Assembly: GCF_000340475.1 (NCBI RefSeq)
Contig: NZ_CM001792.1
Coordinates: forward strand, 2,546,921-2,610,920
DNA length: 64,000 nt
From: Oceanobacillus kimchii X50
GTDB taxonomy: Bacteria > Bacillota > Bacilli > Bacillales > Amphibacillaceae
Direction: 5' to 3'
The position numbers were made by a program, and so were the translations under genes. The notes beneath the pieces were generated by a model. It worked only from the letters and a program-made list of their open reading frames with translations. It had not been told where the DNA came from and ran no database searches. Of this stretch, positions 1 to 9,115 are shown piece by piece; positions within the stretch are counted from its first letter, which is position 1, and every line of letters starts with the position of its first letter.

Positions 1-108
1 GTTGTCATTTTCTCTAAAACAACCACAATGATTCTCTTTTTTCTTGTAGCAGTGACATTTACAACATTTTTTGTGTTTCTTTCTACACTTATCATCATAA
101 TAACACAT
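1..108 (-). CDS. Small Cys/His-rich protein, 3' end beyond the window
   Basis: An ATG at 108 follows an AAGGAG ribosome binding site and opens a frame that runs off the left edge of the window after 36 codons. The visible part has eight Cys (residues 2, 8, 15, 16, 18, 20, 28, 30) and three His among many Lys, with CCKCHC and CGC clusters. This composition suggests metal binding or a disulfide cross-linked (for example spore coat) protein. I do not recognise the family. The good ribosome binding site and the residue bias support a real gene; its length is unknown. Confidence 0.55.
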   Translation of the reverse strand, partial: MCYYDDKCRKKHKKCCKCHCYKKKENHCGCFRENDN

Positions 109-194
109 AGTTTTATCACTCCTTTCATAATCAACATACGCAATTAATAAAAAGGAGATTGGACAAATCTAATAGTAGATAACACATTTTATTT

Positions 195-222
195 AAAGCC
201 CTCGCTAGGAAGGCTTTTTTAA
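195..222 (+). terminator. Hairpin with T-run
   Basis: AAAGCC and GGCTTT pair around an 11-nt loop and are followed by a T-run on the plus strand. No plus-strand gene is seen upstream in the window. It may be a relic or may insulate the neighbouring minus-strand genes. Confidence 0.45.
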
Positions 223-292
223 TTTTAAATTCCCTGCATTAAGCCTACGTTAATTTTCCTTCTTCTATTTGCCTAACCTGTTAATTTCGCAA

Positions 293-317
293 AAGAAAAG
301 GCCTCCTTTAAGAGACC
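293..317 (-). terminator. Terminator after the secreted protein gene
   Basis: Read on the minus strand, GGTCTC and GAGGCC pair completely (one G-U) around a 6-nt loop and are followed by TTTTCTTTT. It lies just downstream of the stop codon at 350. Confidence 0.55.
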
Positions 318-349
318 AATAAATCAATATTTTTAGTAGTACCTGTTCT

Positions 350-712
350 TTATCTAACATTAAAGCTAATAGTACCACTAGATGTTACCGTTCCGGTAAC
401 TACATCTCCATAGTATGTCCCAGGTAACATGTTGGTAAAAGTTCTGGTCAAGCTTGGCTGCCTTAATGGACCAAACCCAGTACAATTTCCGGATGCTGCA
501 TTGCATAAACGAACCATTGGGTCTCCAGTAAAGTTCAACTTCCTTACAGTCACCGTAACGTCTGCACCTCCAGATGGAACTACTAATTGTCCATCCCACT
601 GCCCATCTTTTGTTTTAAATTTGTATGGTCCGAATGTTTTCAAAAGAGTCGAATCATCTATAGCGGTGACTTCAGAAGCATATGATGTGTTTCCAAATAA
701 AAAAGCGGACAT
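350..712 (-). CDS. Secreted hypothetical protein with damaged signal peptide
   Basis: About 120 residues are readable. The first visible residues form a hydrophobic stretch ending in SYASEV, which looks like the second half of a Sec signal peptide with an AxA-like cleavage site. The frame remains open only to a TAA at 737-739, and no start codon with positively charged residues precedes the hydrophobic core. The N-terminus therefore appears to be missing. The mature part is beta-rich with two Cys (RLCNAASGNC) and no recognisable catalytic motif. The ATG at 712 lies inside the hydrophobic core and is unlikely to be the native start. It is probably a 5'-truncated gene joined to the amidase remnant upstream. 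Confidence 0.45.
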   Translation of the reverse strand: MSAFLFGNTSYASEVTAIDDSTLLKTFGPYKFKTKDGQWDGQLVVPSGGADVTVTVRKLNFTGDPMVRLCNAASGNCTGFGPLRQPSLTRTFTNMLPGTYYGDVVTGTVTSSGTISFNVR

Positions 713-736
713 AGCAATTACTAGAACTAAAGACGT

Positions 737-991
737 TTACGATAACGGCTCTATCATCCCAGTATTAGCAGTATTGTACCCACACAATGAATGGGCAATA
801 ATTTCTACATACGCTTGACCTTTACTCCCTCCAAACTTTTTCTTTAATCCAAAGTGTGATGCAATAGCTTTTGCTAAGTCTTTTCTGTTTTAATACGCTA
901 CTACAACGCATCTTTTAATGTCAGTCGTTGACTCCATAAATCCATCCTCAATAAGAATCGCAGACATTGCTAATTCACGTAACATATGAAA
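737..991 (-). pseudogene. Remnant of N-acetylmuramoyl-L-alanine amidase (C-terminal part)
   Basis: Minus-strand reading gives FHMLRELAMSAILIEDGF, the conserved stretch of Amidase_3 enzymes (usually FHVLRE..MPAILVE.GF), with the catalytic Glu region. It continues to DIKR, meets an in-frame TAA at about 890, and then reads DLAKAIASHFGLKKK and KGQAYVEI, the usual end of the catalytic domain and the start of a C-terminal domain. A second TAA ends the frame at 737-739. The N-terminal half is absent, so this is a decayed cell-wall hydrolase or prophage endolysin. The family match is from recall; the stops are seen directly. Confidence 0.7.
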
Positions 992-1116
992 AATTAAATT
1001 TCGAAATATTATTTCGAAACACGAAGGTTCGCAATTCGTTTGCATCAAGTATTTTTCAAATAAAAAAGACAAGGGAAGTATTTTCTTACTCCCTTGTCAT
1101 TATTGCTTTTGAGTGA

Positions 1117-1192
1117 TGCGCCCGGAGGGATTCGAACCCCCGGCAAACCTGGTACCGGAAACCAGTGCTCTATCCAACTGAGCTACGGGCGC
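1117..1192 (-). tRNA. tRNA-Arg (anticodon CCG)
   Basis: The minus strand folds as a full tRNA: acceptor stem GCGCCCG/CGGGCGC, D-arm with AGCTCAGTTGGATAGAGC, anticodon stem CTGGT/ACCAG with loop TTCCGGT (anticodon CCG), and T-arm with GGTTCGAATCC. CCA is not encoded; the discriminator base is A. It stands alone next to clpP. trnSL-Arg neighbours clpP in some bacilli, but I did not rely on that. Confidence 0.95.
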
Positions 1193-1343
1193 AAATATAA
1201 AATTTTGAAGACACATCCATTATTATACAAGCGTTCTTAGAGAGAAACAAGGATTTTTTAATGCTTTTATAAAAAAAGGAATACGTTTATAATTAAATAA
1301 ATGGGGAATCATGGAAATGGTTATTAATTAGTTAAACTTTTCG

Positions 1344-1360
1344 TTTGACCTTTATTGACC
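1344..1360 (-). promoter_or_regulatory. CtsR-type operator of clpP
   Basis: Read on the minus strand, GGTCAAT-AAA-GGTCAAA matches the CtsR direct heptad repeat (RGTCAAA spaced by 3). Each heptad also contains TTGACC on the plus strand. Either can serve as a -35 box with a 17-bp spacer, to TATGAT at 1368-1373 or TTATAC at 1378-1383. CtsR binding would block both, giving heat and protein-stress control of clpP. Confidence 0.8.
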
Positions 1361-1432
1361 AATGAGCTATGATAAGTTTATACACATTCCATGGAAGAAC
1401 TATTTCACTTGGAAATTAAAGGAGGATGTATG

Positions 1433-2014
1433 ATGAATTTAGTACCTACAGTTATTGAACAAACTAACCGTGGAGAGCGCGCATATGATATTTACTCTCG
1501 TTTACTTAAAGATCGTATTATCTTATTAGGAAGCGGCATTGATGATAATGTCTCGAATTCTATTGTAGCACAGCTACTTTTCTTAGAAGCCGAAGACCCA
1601 GATAAAGATATCTCCTTATATATTAATTCACCTGGTGGATCAATTACGGCTGGGATGGCAATTTATGATACAATGAATTTCATTAAACCTAACGTATCCA
1701 CTATTTGTATCGGTATGGCAGCATCTATGGGTGCTTTCCTACTTACAGCTGGTGAAAAAGGTAAACGATTTGCTTTACCAAATAGTGAAATCATGATTCA
1801 CCAACCATTAGGTGGTACACAAGGTCAAGCAACTGATATTGAAATTCATGCAAAACGTATTATTGATATTAAACGTCGTATGAATGAAATCATGGCTGAG
1901 AAGACAGGTCAACCTCTTGAGGTTATTGAGCGTGATACAGAACGTGATAATTTCATGACAGCTGATCAGTCTGTTGAATATGGCTTGATAGATAAAATTC
2001 TAGAACGTAAATAG
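1433..2014 (+). CDS. clpP: ATP-dependent Clp protease proteolytic subunit
   Basis: ClpP forms the tetradecameric serine-protease chamber that degrades unfolded and regulatory proteins handed over by ClpX, ClpC or ClpE. The product is 194 aa. The Ser98 nucleophile lies in GMAASMGAF, the catalytic His in MIHQPLGG and the Asp near RDTERDNF. The start is taken at the second of two adjacent ATGs, giving [10 protein letters not shown] as in B. subtilis, with GGAGG 7 nt upstream. An upstream in-frame ATG at 1391 has no ribosome binding site and overlaps the promoter region. It is single-gene and followed by its own terminator. Confidence 0.97.
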   Translation: MNLVPTVIEQTNRGERAYDIYSRLLKDRIILLGSGIDDNVSNSIVAQLLFLEAEDPDKDISLYINSPGGSITAGMAIYDTMNFIKPNVSTICIGMAASMGAFLLTAGEKGKRFALPNSEIMIHQPLGGTQGQATDIEIHAKRIIDIKRRMNEIMAEKTGQPLEVIERDTERDNFMTADQSVEYGLIDKILERK

Positions 2015-2017
2015 TCA

Positions 2018-2057
2018 TAAAAAATGTTGAGCTTACTCAAGCTCAACATTTTTTATG
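2018..2057 (+). terminator. clpP terminator
   Basis: AATGTTGAGCTT and AAGCTCAACATT form a perfect stem with a 4-nt loop. It is flanked by A-run and T-run, so it works on the plus strand and possibly on both. Confidence 0.9.
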
Positions 2058-2184
2058 TCCTTTAAAATTAATATTCTTTGCAGCCGCCCACGGTTATATC
2101 GTTGAAGAATAATTATAGGGAAATTAAACAAACAAGCATATAATACCATTTAATAAAAGTAACTAATTATATCTATATCCAAAT

Positions 2185-2844
2185 TTATGTGTATAAATCT
2201 CTTTCTAAATGTTGCTTTGTTAGCATTAAAAATATAATTAATATTACTTCAAATCCATTTGTGATTGCTCCACTATCAATAGGAAATGATACGATACTAC
2301 CAATTGTCATTAAACTAGCCCCAACTAACAACCATACCCATTTGTCAAATATCCATAAAAGCACACCTGTCAATAGAAGTATAAGGGTAACAATTAGAAT
2401 CATTATAGGTGGTCCAGAAGAAGTTTCTATAGGTACATAACGTAAAACACCAAATTCCCACTGTGGTTGTAACATTAAATTTATTAGTTCGGTTTGTACT
2501 TCAACTACAATTAACAAAACTGTGATTAATGTAGCTCCATATAGAGCAGTTTTTCTTATGGAAATATATTTAGACCCTTCTAAAGCTCCAATACAGTATA
2601 AAACTAATGTTGGTGTTAAAAATGCATGACTCCAGTAACGAAGGTAATTTAGGTTTTCTAATAAAGCTCCTTCTCCTATGAATCTACCTATTGCAACAAT
2701 TGCATTATCTACTATAAGTCCAACAATAACTAAATAAATAAATGACCGACGTGAAAAATAGGAATCGATCTTTTTTTGATTTAAAGAAAAGATTAATATA
2801 CCAATATAAATTAGTGTATAGATAAAGTATAAATAACTATCCAT
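2185..2844 (-). CDS. Polytopic membrane protein of unknown function
   Basis: The product is 219 aa with about six or seven hydrophobic segments spread over its length (near residues 5-20, 35-52, 75-90, 100-118, 145-165, 170-190, 200-212). The start has a strong GGAGGG 6 nt upstream. There are no catalytic motifs I recognise; one short conserved-looking stretch is YWSHAFLTPTLVLY. It lies 37 bp downstream of the alpha/beta hydrolase gene in the same direction, so it is probably co-transcribed and under the same palindromic operator. It might be a transport or stress protein controlled by the TetR regulator; that is inference. Confidence 0.75.
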   Translation of the reverse strand: MDSYLYFIYTLIYIGILIFSLNQKKIDSYFSRRSFIYLVIVGLIVDNAIVAIGRFIGEGALLENLNYLRYWSHAFLTPTLVLYCIGALEGSKYISIRKTALYGATLITVLLIVVEVQTELINLMLQPQWEFGVLRYVPIETSSGPPIMILIVTLILLLTGVLLWIFDKWVWLLVGASLMTIGSIVSFPIDSGAITNGFEVILIIFLMLTKQHLERDLYT

Positions 2845-2881
2845 TTATTTCCCTCCTTACATTGGTTTATAGATTATGTAA

Positions 2882-3616
2882 CTATTCATTATTTACCCAA
2901 TCTAAAATAGACTCTATGACGATGTGTTGCTGCTCAACTACCGAAATTGTCGCCTCACCATCACCCTTTTGTTTACCATAAACACCAAATTGAGAGTGAT
3001 TTCCTCCCCTTATCTCTTTCATTACCGTGTTATCAGATAGTAAATTACCCGTTTCATCTATTTTATCGAGTGTAGTAAGGCCATCTTTATCTGCAAACAA
3101 AGATAAGGTTGATATGGAAGAGTTACTGAAATCATTATTATCACTTGGAAAAGAACCCAAGAAAAAAACACCTGTGATTATATCTGAATGTTCTTTTGCA
3201 TAGCTTGATGCAGCAACGCCGCCTAATGAATGACCTCCAATAAACCAATCTTCCGCAGTAGCATATTTATCAATGATTTCTTCCGCTTTATCAACTTCTA
3301 AAATCGGTAAATTTAATCGAACATTAGGTATTGCTACTAAATATCCACGTTTAGATAATTCTTGACCGTAATAGCTGTATGCTTCTGGCTCTACTTTAGC
3401 TCCTGGATATATTATGATTCCACCTTTAGTTTGTCCTTCTCCCTTTGAGTCAAAGACTAGCCAATCTTCGAAATATGTTATCTCATCTTCATCCACTAAT
3501 TTAGTTAATGTACTAGATGGCGAATAGGTTTGTTGAGTCCAATAATAAAAGGCTAAACCGCTTACGATAATTAATAAAAGCAATACTAGTAAAATAATTT
3601 TTGATACTTTTTTCAT
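2882..3616 (-). CDS. Membrane-anchored or secreted alpha/beta hydrolase
   Basis: The product is 244 aa and begins MKKVSKIILL, an N-terminal hydrophobic signal or anchor. The hydrolase fold is clear: nucleophile elbow GGHSLGGVA, acidic residue in FADKDGLT and catalytic His in GGNHSQFGVYG. This resembles the alpha/beta-hydrolase family 5 (dienelactone-hydrolase-like) proteins. The substrate cannot be told. An upstream ATG at 3700 lies inside the operator palindrome and has no ribosome binding site, so the start at 3616 is preferred (weak GAGAG). Its promoter overlaps a 36-bp palindrome, and a TetR gene lies immediately upstream. Confidence 0.85.
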   Translation of the reverse strand: MKKVSKIILLVLLLLIIVSGLAFYYWTQQTYSPSSTLTKLVDEDEITYFEDWLVFDSKGEGQTKGGIIIYPGAKVEPEAYSYYGQELSKRGYLVAIPNVRLNLPILEVDKAEEIIDKYATAEDWFIGGHSLGGVAASSYAKEHSDIITGVFFLGSFPSDNNDFSNSSISTLSLFADKDGLTTLDKIDETGNLLSDNTVMKEIRGGNHSQFGVYGKQKGDGEATISVVEQQHIVIESILDWVNNE

Positions 3617-3653
3617 ATAAATCTCTCTTTCACTGTTATTAAAAGCTAATTTC

Positions 3654-3682
3654 TTTATAACACAATGAGGTTTACTTATCAA
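3654..3682 (-). promoter_or_regulatory. Promoter of the hydrolase gene
   Basis: On the minus strand TTGATA (3682-3677), a 17-bp spacer and TATAAA (3659-3654) form a sigma-A promoter. The -35 box lies in one half of the palindrome at 3665-3700, so repressor binding would block RNA polymerase. Confidence 0.7.
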
Positions 3683-3700
3683 TTGATAAGTAAACCTCAT
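3665..3700. promoter_or_regulatory. 36-bp perfect palindrome, likely TetR-family operator
   Basis: The half-site ATGAGGTTTACTTATCAA is repeated exactly inverted with no central spacer. It lies between the TetR gene and the hydrolase and covers the hydrolase -35 box. It is followed on the plus strand by A's, not T's, so it is a poor terminator and a good operator. The assignment to the neighbouring TetR regulator is inference. Confidence 0.75.
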
Positions 3701-3701
3701 A

Positions 3702-3802
3702 AAAAAAGAGATTAAGGCAAAAGTTATTAACTAGATGAATTCAAATTTGAAATCTAAAAGCTCTCTTCTAAATTAAATATTTGGTCTGCCTTAACCTCTT
3801 AA
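3702..3802 (-). terminator. Possible long-loop terminator of the TetR gene
   Basis: Minus-strand AAGAGGTTAAGGCA near 3800 can pair with TGCCTTAATCTCTT near 3710, directly followed by a T-run. The loop of about 70 nt is unusually long, so confidence is modest. Confidence 0.4.
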
Positions 3803-3812
3803 GATTTATATA

Positions 3813-4388
3813 CTATGAATTTACAGTACCGTGAAGGATAAAATCAACAAGCAAATCATACTGAGTGGATAATGAATGAGTGTTATTAGTCCAAGTTGAT
3901 ATTGTTTGTCCCATCGTTAACAAACAAAATCTTGCAGCTTCTTCGGGGGCAATATGTTTTCTTAGTTTACCTCTCTCTTTCAATTCTTCAAATACGTTAA
4001 TAAAAGGTTCTAAGTATGCTCCTCTCCACAATAAATAAATTTTATGTTTGTTCTCATGTTTAAATTCAACGGAAATATCATGAACCATTATCATAATACT
4101 AGTAGGATGTTCATCCGCTAAGATTTCCAGCATTAATCGCAGTCGTTGTTCCAAAGGTTCATCAGATATCACATTTAATTTAGATTTAATTCTCTTTACA
4201 AATCTTGTTAACATTGCAATATATAATGATTCCTTATCTGGGTAATGATAATATAATGCAGGCTGAGATATCTTACATTTAGCTGAGATTTCACGAGTAG
4301 TAACAGAGCGATACCCTTTCTTCATAAACAATTCTTCAGCAAACTGTAAAATTCGTTCTTTTGAATCTTCATCTTTATTGCGAGGCAT
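3813..4388 (-). CDS. TetR/AcrR-family transcriptional repressor
   Basis: The product is 191 aa with the typical N-terminal TetR helix-turn-helix at residues 10-55 (RILQFAEELFMKKGYRSVTTREIS, then SQPALYYHYPDKESLY). A variable ligand-binding domain follows. The start has GGAG upstream. It is followed by the hydrolase and membrane-protein genes, whose promoter carries a 36-bp palindrome, so it very likely represses them and perhaps itself. The effector is unknown. Confidence 0.9.
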   Translation of the reverse strand: MPRNKDEDSKERILQFAEELFMKKGYRSVTTREISAKCKISQPALYYHYPDKESLYIAMLTRFVKRIKSKLNVISDEPLEQRLRLMLEILADEHPTSIMIMVHDISVEFKHENKHKIYLLWRGAYLEPFINVFEELKERGKLRKHIAPEEAARFCLLTMGQTISTWTNNTHSLSTQYDLLVDFILHGTVNS

Positions 4389-4478
4389 TTTTAATCTTAC
4401 TCCTTTAAAATTGTTATACTTTATTTTATCTAGAACGTTTGTGTATTTTAAAGGAGACTGTATATCATATACATAAAA

Positions 4479-4521
4479 TCAGCTACCATTAACCTTTCAT
4501 ATTGGTAATATAGTAGCCTTT
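4479..4521 (-). terminator. crh terminator
   Basis: Minus-strand GGCTACTATATTACC and GGTTAATGGTAGC fold into an interrupted stem ending in GATTTT, 35 bp after the crh stop. Confidence 0.5.
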
Positions 4522-4555
4522 TAAAGATATAGTAACTATCTACAAAATTGATATT

Positions 4556-4816
4556 TTAATCTTCTTCGTTATATACATATTTTTCTAAATGTTTTATTGC
4601 TGTATCCTCATCAGGTCCCTCAGCAATCAATTTTATTTTTTCTCCTTTTGTAATCGCTAAACTCATTAATCCCATTATACTTTTAGCATTTATTTTCTTA
4701 TCATCTTTTTCCAAAAAGATATGGGATGAAAAACGATTTGCTTCTTGAACAAATTGTGCTGCCGGTCTAGCTTGTAATCCGGTTTCTAATTCAACCGTTA
4801 CAAATTTTTCTACCAA
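4556..4816 (-). CDS. crh: HPr-like carbon catabolite repression protein Crh
   Basis: Crh is a paralogue of the PTS protein HPr that acts only in regulation. HPrK phosphorylates it on Ser46, and Crh-P is a co-repressor of CcpA. The sequence shows Gln where HPr has its catalytic His15 (TGLQARPAA) and keeps the Ser46 site (AKSIMGLMS). I chose the TTG at 4816 (86 aa, MVEKFVTVEL) because GGGGAGG lies 9 nt upstream of it; the ATG three codons earlier abuts the ribosome binding site with no spacing. It follows whiA, as in B. subtilis. hprK is also in this window at 21 kb. Confidence 0.93.
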   Translation of the reverse strand: MVEKFVTVELETGLQARPAAQFVQEANRFSSHIFLEKDDKKINAKSIMGLMSLAITKGEKIKLIAEGPDEDTAIKHLEKYVYNEED

Positions 4817-4961
4817 TACTCTCATCCTCCCCTAAAATTCGAAAACGCTATCATATGTTTTCTGATAGAGAATCCTCTATCAGAAAATCACTTAATTAAA
4901 TTATAAATATTATGAAATTAATCGTATTATATCATAATACTCTATTTACCGCATTACTTGT

Positions 4962-5906
4962 CTAAGATAAGGTTTCTCCTCGTTTAATCTTTTCAGCGAA
5001 CTCATCGATTTTTTTCAGTCGGTGGTTCACACCAGATTTTGAGATCGTACCACTGGTCACCAGTTCACCTAGTTCTTTTAATGAAACATCTTCATACTGA
5101 ACCCGAAGTTTTGCTATTTCTTGTAATTTATCAGGCAATTGATCCAGTCCAACGGTTCGCTCTATTAATTTTATGTTTTCAATCTGTCGAAAGGCCGCTC
5201 CTATTGTTTTATTCAAGTTAGCTGTTTCACAATTCACAAGTCGATTAACAGAATTTCTCATATCTCTAACAATTCGTACGTCTTCAAATTTAAATAATGC
5301 TTTATGTGCTCCAATTATACTTAGGAATTCCGTAATCTTTTCCGCTTCCTTCATATATACGATGTAGCCATTTTTTCGTTCTAATAATCGCGCATGAAGG
5401 CCATACGAGTTCAGTAATTTCTGTAAGGATTCAGCATGCTCCTCATAATAATTAAAGATTTCTAAATGATAGGAAGATGTTTCAGGATTATTCATCGATC
5501 CTCCTGCTAAAAAAGCCCCTCTTAAATAAGACTTTTGACAGCATTCTTTTTCCAAGTACTTATTTGAGATTGTCCGAACAATTGTATATTGGTTTTCAAT
5601 TAAATCTAGATCTTCTAAAAGTAATTGTACTTCCTCTTTTAATCGTACAATATAAACATTATTCTTTTTTAATTTCATTTTTTTACGGACGAGTAATTCC
5701 ACTGCTATCGAATAGTTCTCCTTAATCAATGTATAGATGCGTCTCGCTATTGCTGCATTCTCAGTCTGAACATCTAGAGAATAGCCTTGGCGTGAAATAG
5801 AAATTGCTCCGTTCATCCTGACCAAGGCTGCAAGTTCTGCTAGTTGACAACACTTGTCTGATTCTATCGCTGTCAATTCTTTTTTAATTTCCGATGCGAA
5901 AGACAT
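4962..5906 (-). CDS. whiA: DNA-binding protein WhiA
   Basis: The product is 314 aa. WhiA has an N-terminal LAGLIDADG-homing-endonuclease-like domain without nuclease function and a C-terminal helix-turn-helix (ending [17 protein letters not shown]). In Streptomyces it controls sporulation and division genes; in B. subtilis it binds the nucleoid and affects division and chromosome segregation. The start [11 protein letters not shown] has GGGGGGAG 5 nt upstream; the longer frame from 5936 is not supported. It is the third gene of the rapZ-yvcK-whiA-crh order. Confidence 0.95.
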   Translation of the reverse strand: MSFASEIKKELTAIESDKCCQLAELAALVRMNGAISISRQGYSLDVQTENAAIARRIYTLIKENYSIAVELLVRKKMKLKKNNVYIVRLKEEVQLLLEDLDLIENQYTIVRTISNKYLEKECCQKSYLRGAFLAGGSMNNPETSSYHLEIFNYYEEHAESLQKLLNSYGLHARLLERKNGYIVYMKEAEKITEFLSIIGAHKALFKFEDVRIVRDMRNSVNRLVNCETANLNKTIGAAFRQIENIKLIERTVGLDQLPDKLQEIAKLRVQYEDVSLKELGELVTSGTISKSGVNHRLKKIDEFAEKIKRGETLS

Positions 5907-5941
5907 GTTACTCCCCCCTTTTTCTATCATATTCAAATCAA

Positions 5942-6895
5942 CTAAACAAAATCAAATAGTAAAGATGCTATCTTTTCATTATCATGTCGTAAAGTTCCAT
6001 TTGATTCAGCTAAAATATTCCCAGCAATTACATGTAAGCCCATCTTGTTTAATCTTTTTTCATCAAACGTTACTGGTGTTGCGTTCTCACTTTTGTACAG
6101 AGCCTGAATTTTATCTGGAATTATCTTATTATGAACAACTATTGCATCTATACATGGTTCACCAATATGATCATGAATAGCTTTTACATGGTCAGCAGCT
6201 GAGTAATTCGTTGTTTCACCGTCCTGTGTCATTGCATTACATACGTAGACTACTTTTGCTTTTGAAGAAGCGATTGCTTCTTTTACTTGTGGAACAATTA
6301 AATTAGGCATTATCGAAGTGTATAAACTACCAGGAGAAATCACTATAAGATCCGCGGATTTAATTGCTCTAACAGCATTTGGCAATGGCTTAACAGGCTG
6401 AGGTTCAAGAAATACTCTCTTTATTTTCTTTTGAGCTAGTGGAATATTTGACTCTCCTGATACAATTTCTCCGTCTACCATTTCTGCGTGTAAAGACATA
6501 TTTTCATTGGATATTGGATAGATTTTTCCTTTTACGTTTAAAACTCGAGAAATTTCTTTAATTCCATTGTTAAAGTTGCCAGTAACTGAAGTCATTGCCG
6601 CTAACAAAAGATTCCCCATAGAATGCCCGGACAATCCATTTCCTTGTGTAAAACGATGTTGGAATAACTCTAATAGCATTGGTTCAGCATCAGAAAGTGC
6701 AGCAATCACATTCCGAATATCTCCTGGTGCAGGTATTTCCATTTCGTTACGAATTCTACCAGTGCTACCACCGTCATCCGCTACAGTAACAATTGCTGTT
6801 AAATCAATAGGTAGTTTTTTCAAACCTCTTAATAATACAGGCATTCCTGTTCCTCCACCAATTGCTACTACTTTTGGATTGCTTACTGTCCCCAT
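5942..6895 (-). CDS. yvcK: Gluconeogenesis/morphogenesis factor YvcK (CofD-like)
   Basis: The product is 317 aa and belongs to the 2-phospho-L-lactate transferase (CofD)-like family, beginning with the nucleotide-binding motif [16 protein letters not shown]. YvcK binds UDP-GlcNAc in B. subtilis, is needed for growth on gluconeogenic substrates and helps position PBP1. Its catalytic role is not known. It sits 1 bp after rapZ and 36 bp before whiA, a tightly packed operon. Confidence 0.93.
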   Translation of the reverse strand: MGTVSNPKVVAIGGGTGMPVLLRGLKKLPIDLTAIVTVADDGGSTGRIRNEMEIPAPGDIRNVIAALSDAEPMLLELFQHRFTQGNGLSGHSMGNLLLAAMTSVTGNFNNGIKEISRVLNVKGKIYPISNENMSLHAEMVDGEIVSGESNIPLAQKKIKRVFLEPQPVKPLPNAVRAIKSADLIVISPGSLYTSIMPNLIVPQVKEAIASSKAKVVYVCNAMTQDGETTNYSAADHVKAIHDHIGEPCIDAIVVHNKIIPDKIQALYKSENATPVTFDEKRLNKMGLHVIAGNILAESNGTLRHDNEKIASLLFDFV

Positions 6896-6896
6896 A

Positions 6897-7778
6897 TTAT
6901 AAAACCTTCCTTTTATCTATATCACGATGGCTAACATGAGTTGTATAATCATTACTTAACATCTTAGAGAAATGCTCTGATAATGCTACAGAACGATGCT
7001 GTCCACCTGTACAACCAATTGCTACTACAAGTTGTGATTTTCCTTCTTTTTTATATTGAGGGAGCATAAATTTAAGTAAATCTGTGACTTTATCAATAAA
7101 TGTTTGTGTGTCCGTCCATTTGAATACATATGAAGATACATCTGGATTTAATCCCGTTAGCGGCTGTAAGTTCGCGACATAATGAGGGTTTGGTAAGAAT
7201 CTCACATCAAATACGAGGTCGGCATCAATAGGAAGCCCATACTTAAAACCAAAAGATAAAAAGTGTACGGAAAATACTTCTTGCTTTTCTTCTTTATACA
7301 CTTTCAATATTTTCTCTCGTAAATTTCTCGGCTTTAAATTTGTTGTATCAATAATTCGTTGAGCTCTTCCTCTAAGTTCGTCCAAGATTTCTCTTTCCTG
7401 TTTTATTCCATCTAATGGCAAACCATCGGTAGCTAACGGGTGAGAACGTCTTGTCTCTTTGTAGCGTGTTACTAAAGCTTCGTCTTTTGCATCTAAAAAT
7501 AAAATGTGACCTTCAAGCCAATTCTCTTTCGCTAAAACATCTAGGGCTTCAAAAAGTGAATCAAAAAATTCTCTGCCACGTAGATCCATGACTAATGCAA
7601 CCTTTTGAATATTATTTGTTGCATCTCTCATCAATTCTAAAAATTTTGGAAGTAATGCAGGAGGTAAATTATCAACGCAATAATATCCTAAATCCTCAAA
7701 GCTCTGGATAGCCACTGTTTTCCCTGCACCTGACATTCCAGTAATGATTACGAGCTTCGTTTCTTGTTCTTGACTCAA
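6897..7778 (-). CDS. rapZ: RNase adapter / nucleotide-binding protein RapZ (YvcJ)
   Basis: The product is 293 aa with Walker A GMSGAGKT near the N-terminus and the C-terminal domain containing [12 protein letters not shown]. YvcJ in B. subtilis hydrolyses nucleotides and influences competence. The E. coli homologue RapZ senses GlcN6P and directs RNase E to sRNA GlmZ. The partner in Bacillaceae is not known. It is the first gene of the cluster rapZ-yvcK-whiA-crh. Confidence 0.93.
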   Translation of the reverse strand: MSQEQETKLVIITGMSGAGKTVAIQSFEDLGYYCVDNLPPALLPKFLELMRDATNNIQKVALVMDLRGREFFDSLFEALDVLAKENWLEGHILFLDAKDEALVTRYKETRRSHPLATDGLPLDGIKQEREILDELRGRAQRIIDTTNLKPRNLREKILKVYKEEKQEVFSVHFLSFGFKYGLPIDADLVFDVRFLPNPHYVANLQPLTGLNPDVSSYVFKWTDTQTFIDKVTDLLKFMLPQYKKEGKSQLVVAIGCTGGQHRSVALSEHFSKMLSNDYTTHVSHRDIDKRKVL

Positions 7779-7921
7779 TATCCTCGCCCCTTTATTACTT
7801 TCGTTTATATAGATTAGGTATTTAAATTTTTAACTCTACTTATATTATACAATGAAGCAATTCACCACAACAAGCAATTAAAAGAACTTCGAATACACGA
7901 CAAAACAGGACAAGTTATAGC

Positions 7922-7952
7922 AAAAAAAAGCACAGGTTATAACAACCTGTGC
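7922..7952 (-). terminator. Terminator downstream of trxB
   Basis: GCACAGGTT and AACCTGTGC pair around 5 nt; on the minus strand an eight-T run follows. A second GC-rich hairpin (GGGG...CCCC followed by TTTT) lies nearer trxB at about 7976-8010 and may terminate first. The rest of 7779-8079 shows no gene. Confidence 0.85.
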
Positions 7953-8079
7953 AAAATAACTAATCTATCTATTAAAAGGGGGTCAATTAGTTATTTATAG
8001 TGTACCCCATAAATGTTTCGTGCGTATTACAACAGGATTAAAAAGTAGTTACTATTGGTAAATTTTTCTATAAATTACT

Positions 8080-9051
<972 letters not shown>

Positions 9052-9115
9052 CTATTTAATTCCAACATCTAGTTTAATTAATCGATTGTTTTACGTCTAT
9101 CTTTTTGCTCATTAC

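Noticed and set aside
429..818. Plus-strand ORF of 129 codons
   Set aside because: It is antisense to the secreted-protein gene and the amidase remnant; no ribosome binding site and no recognisable domain.
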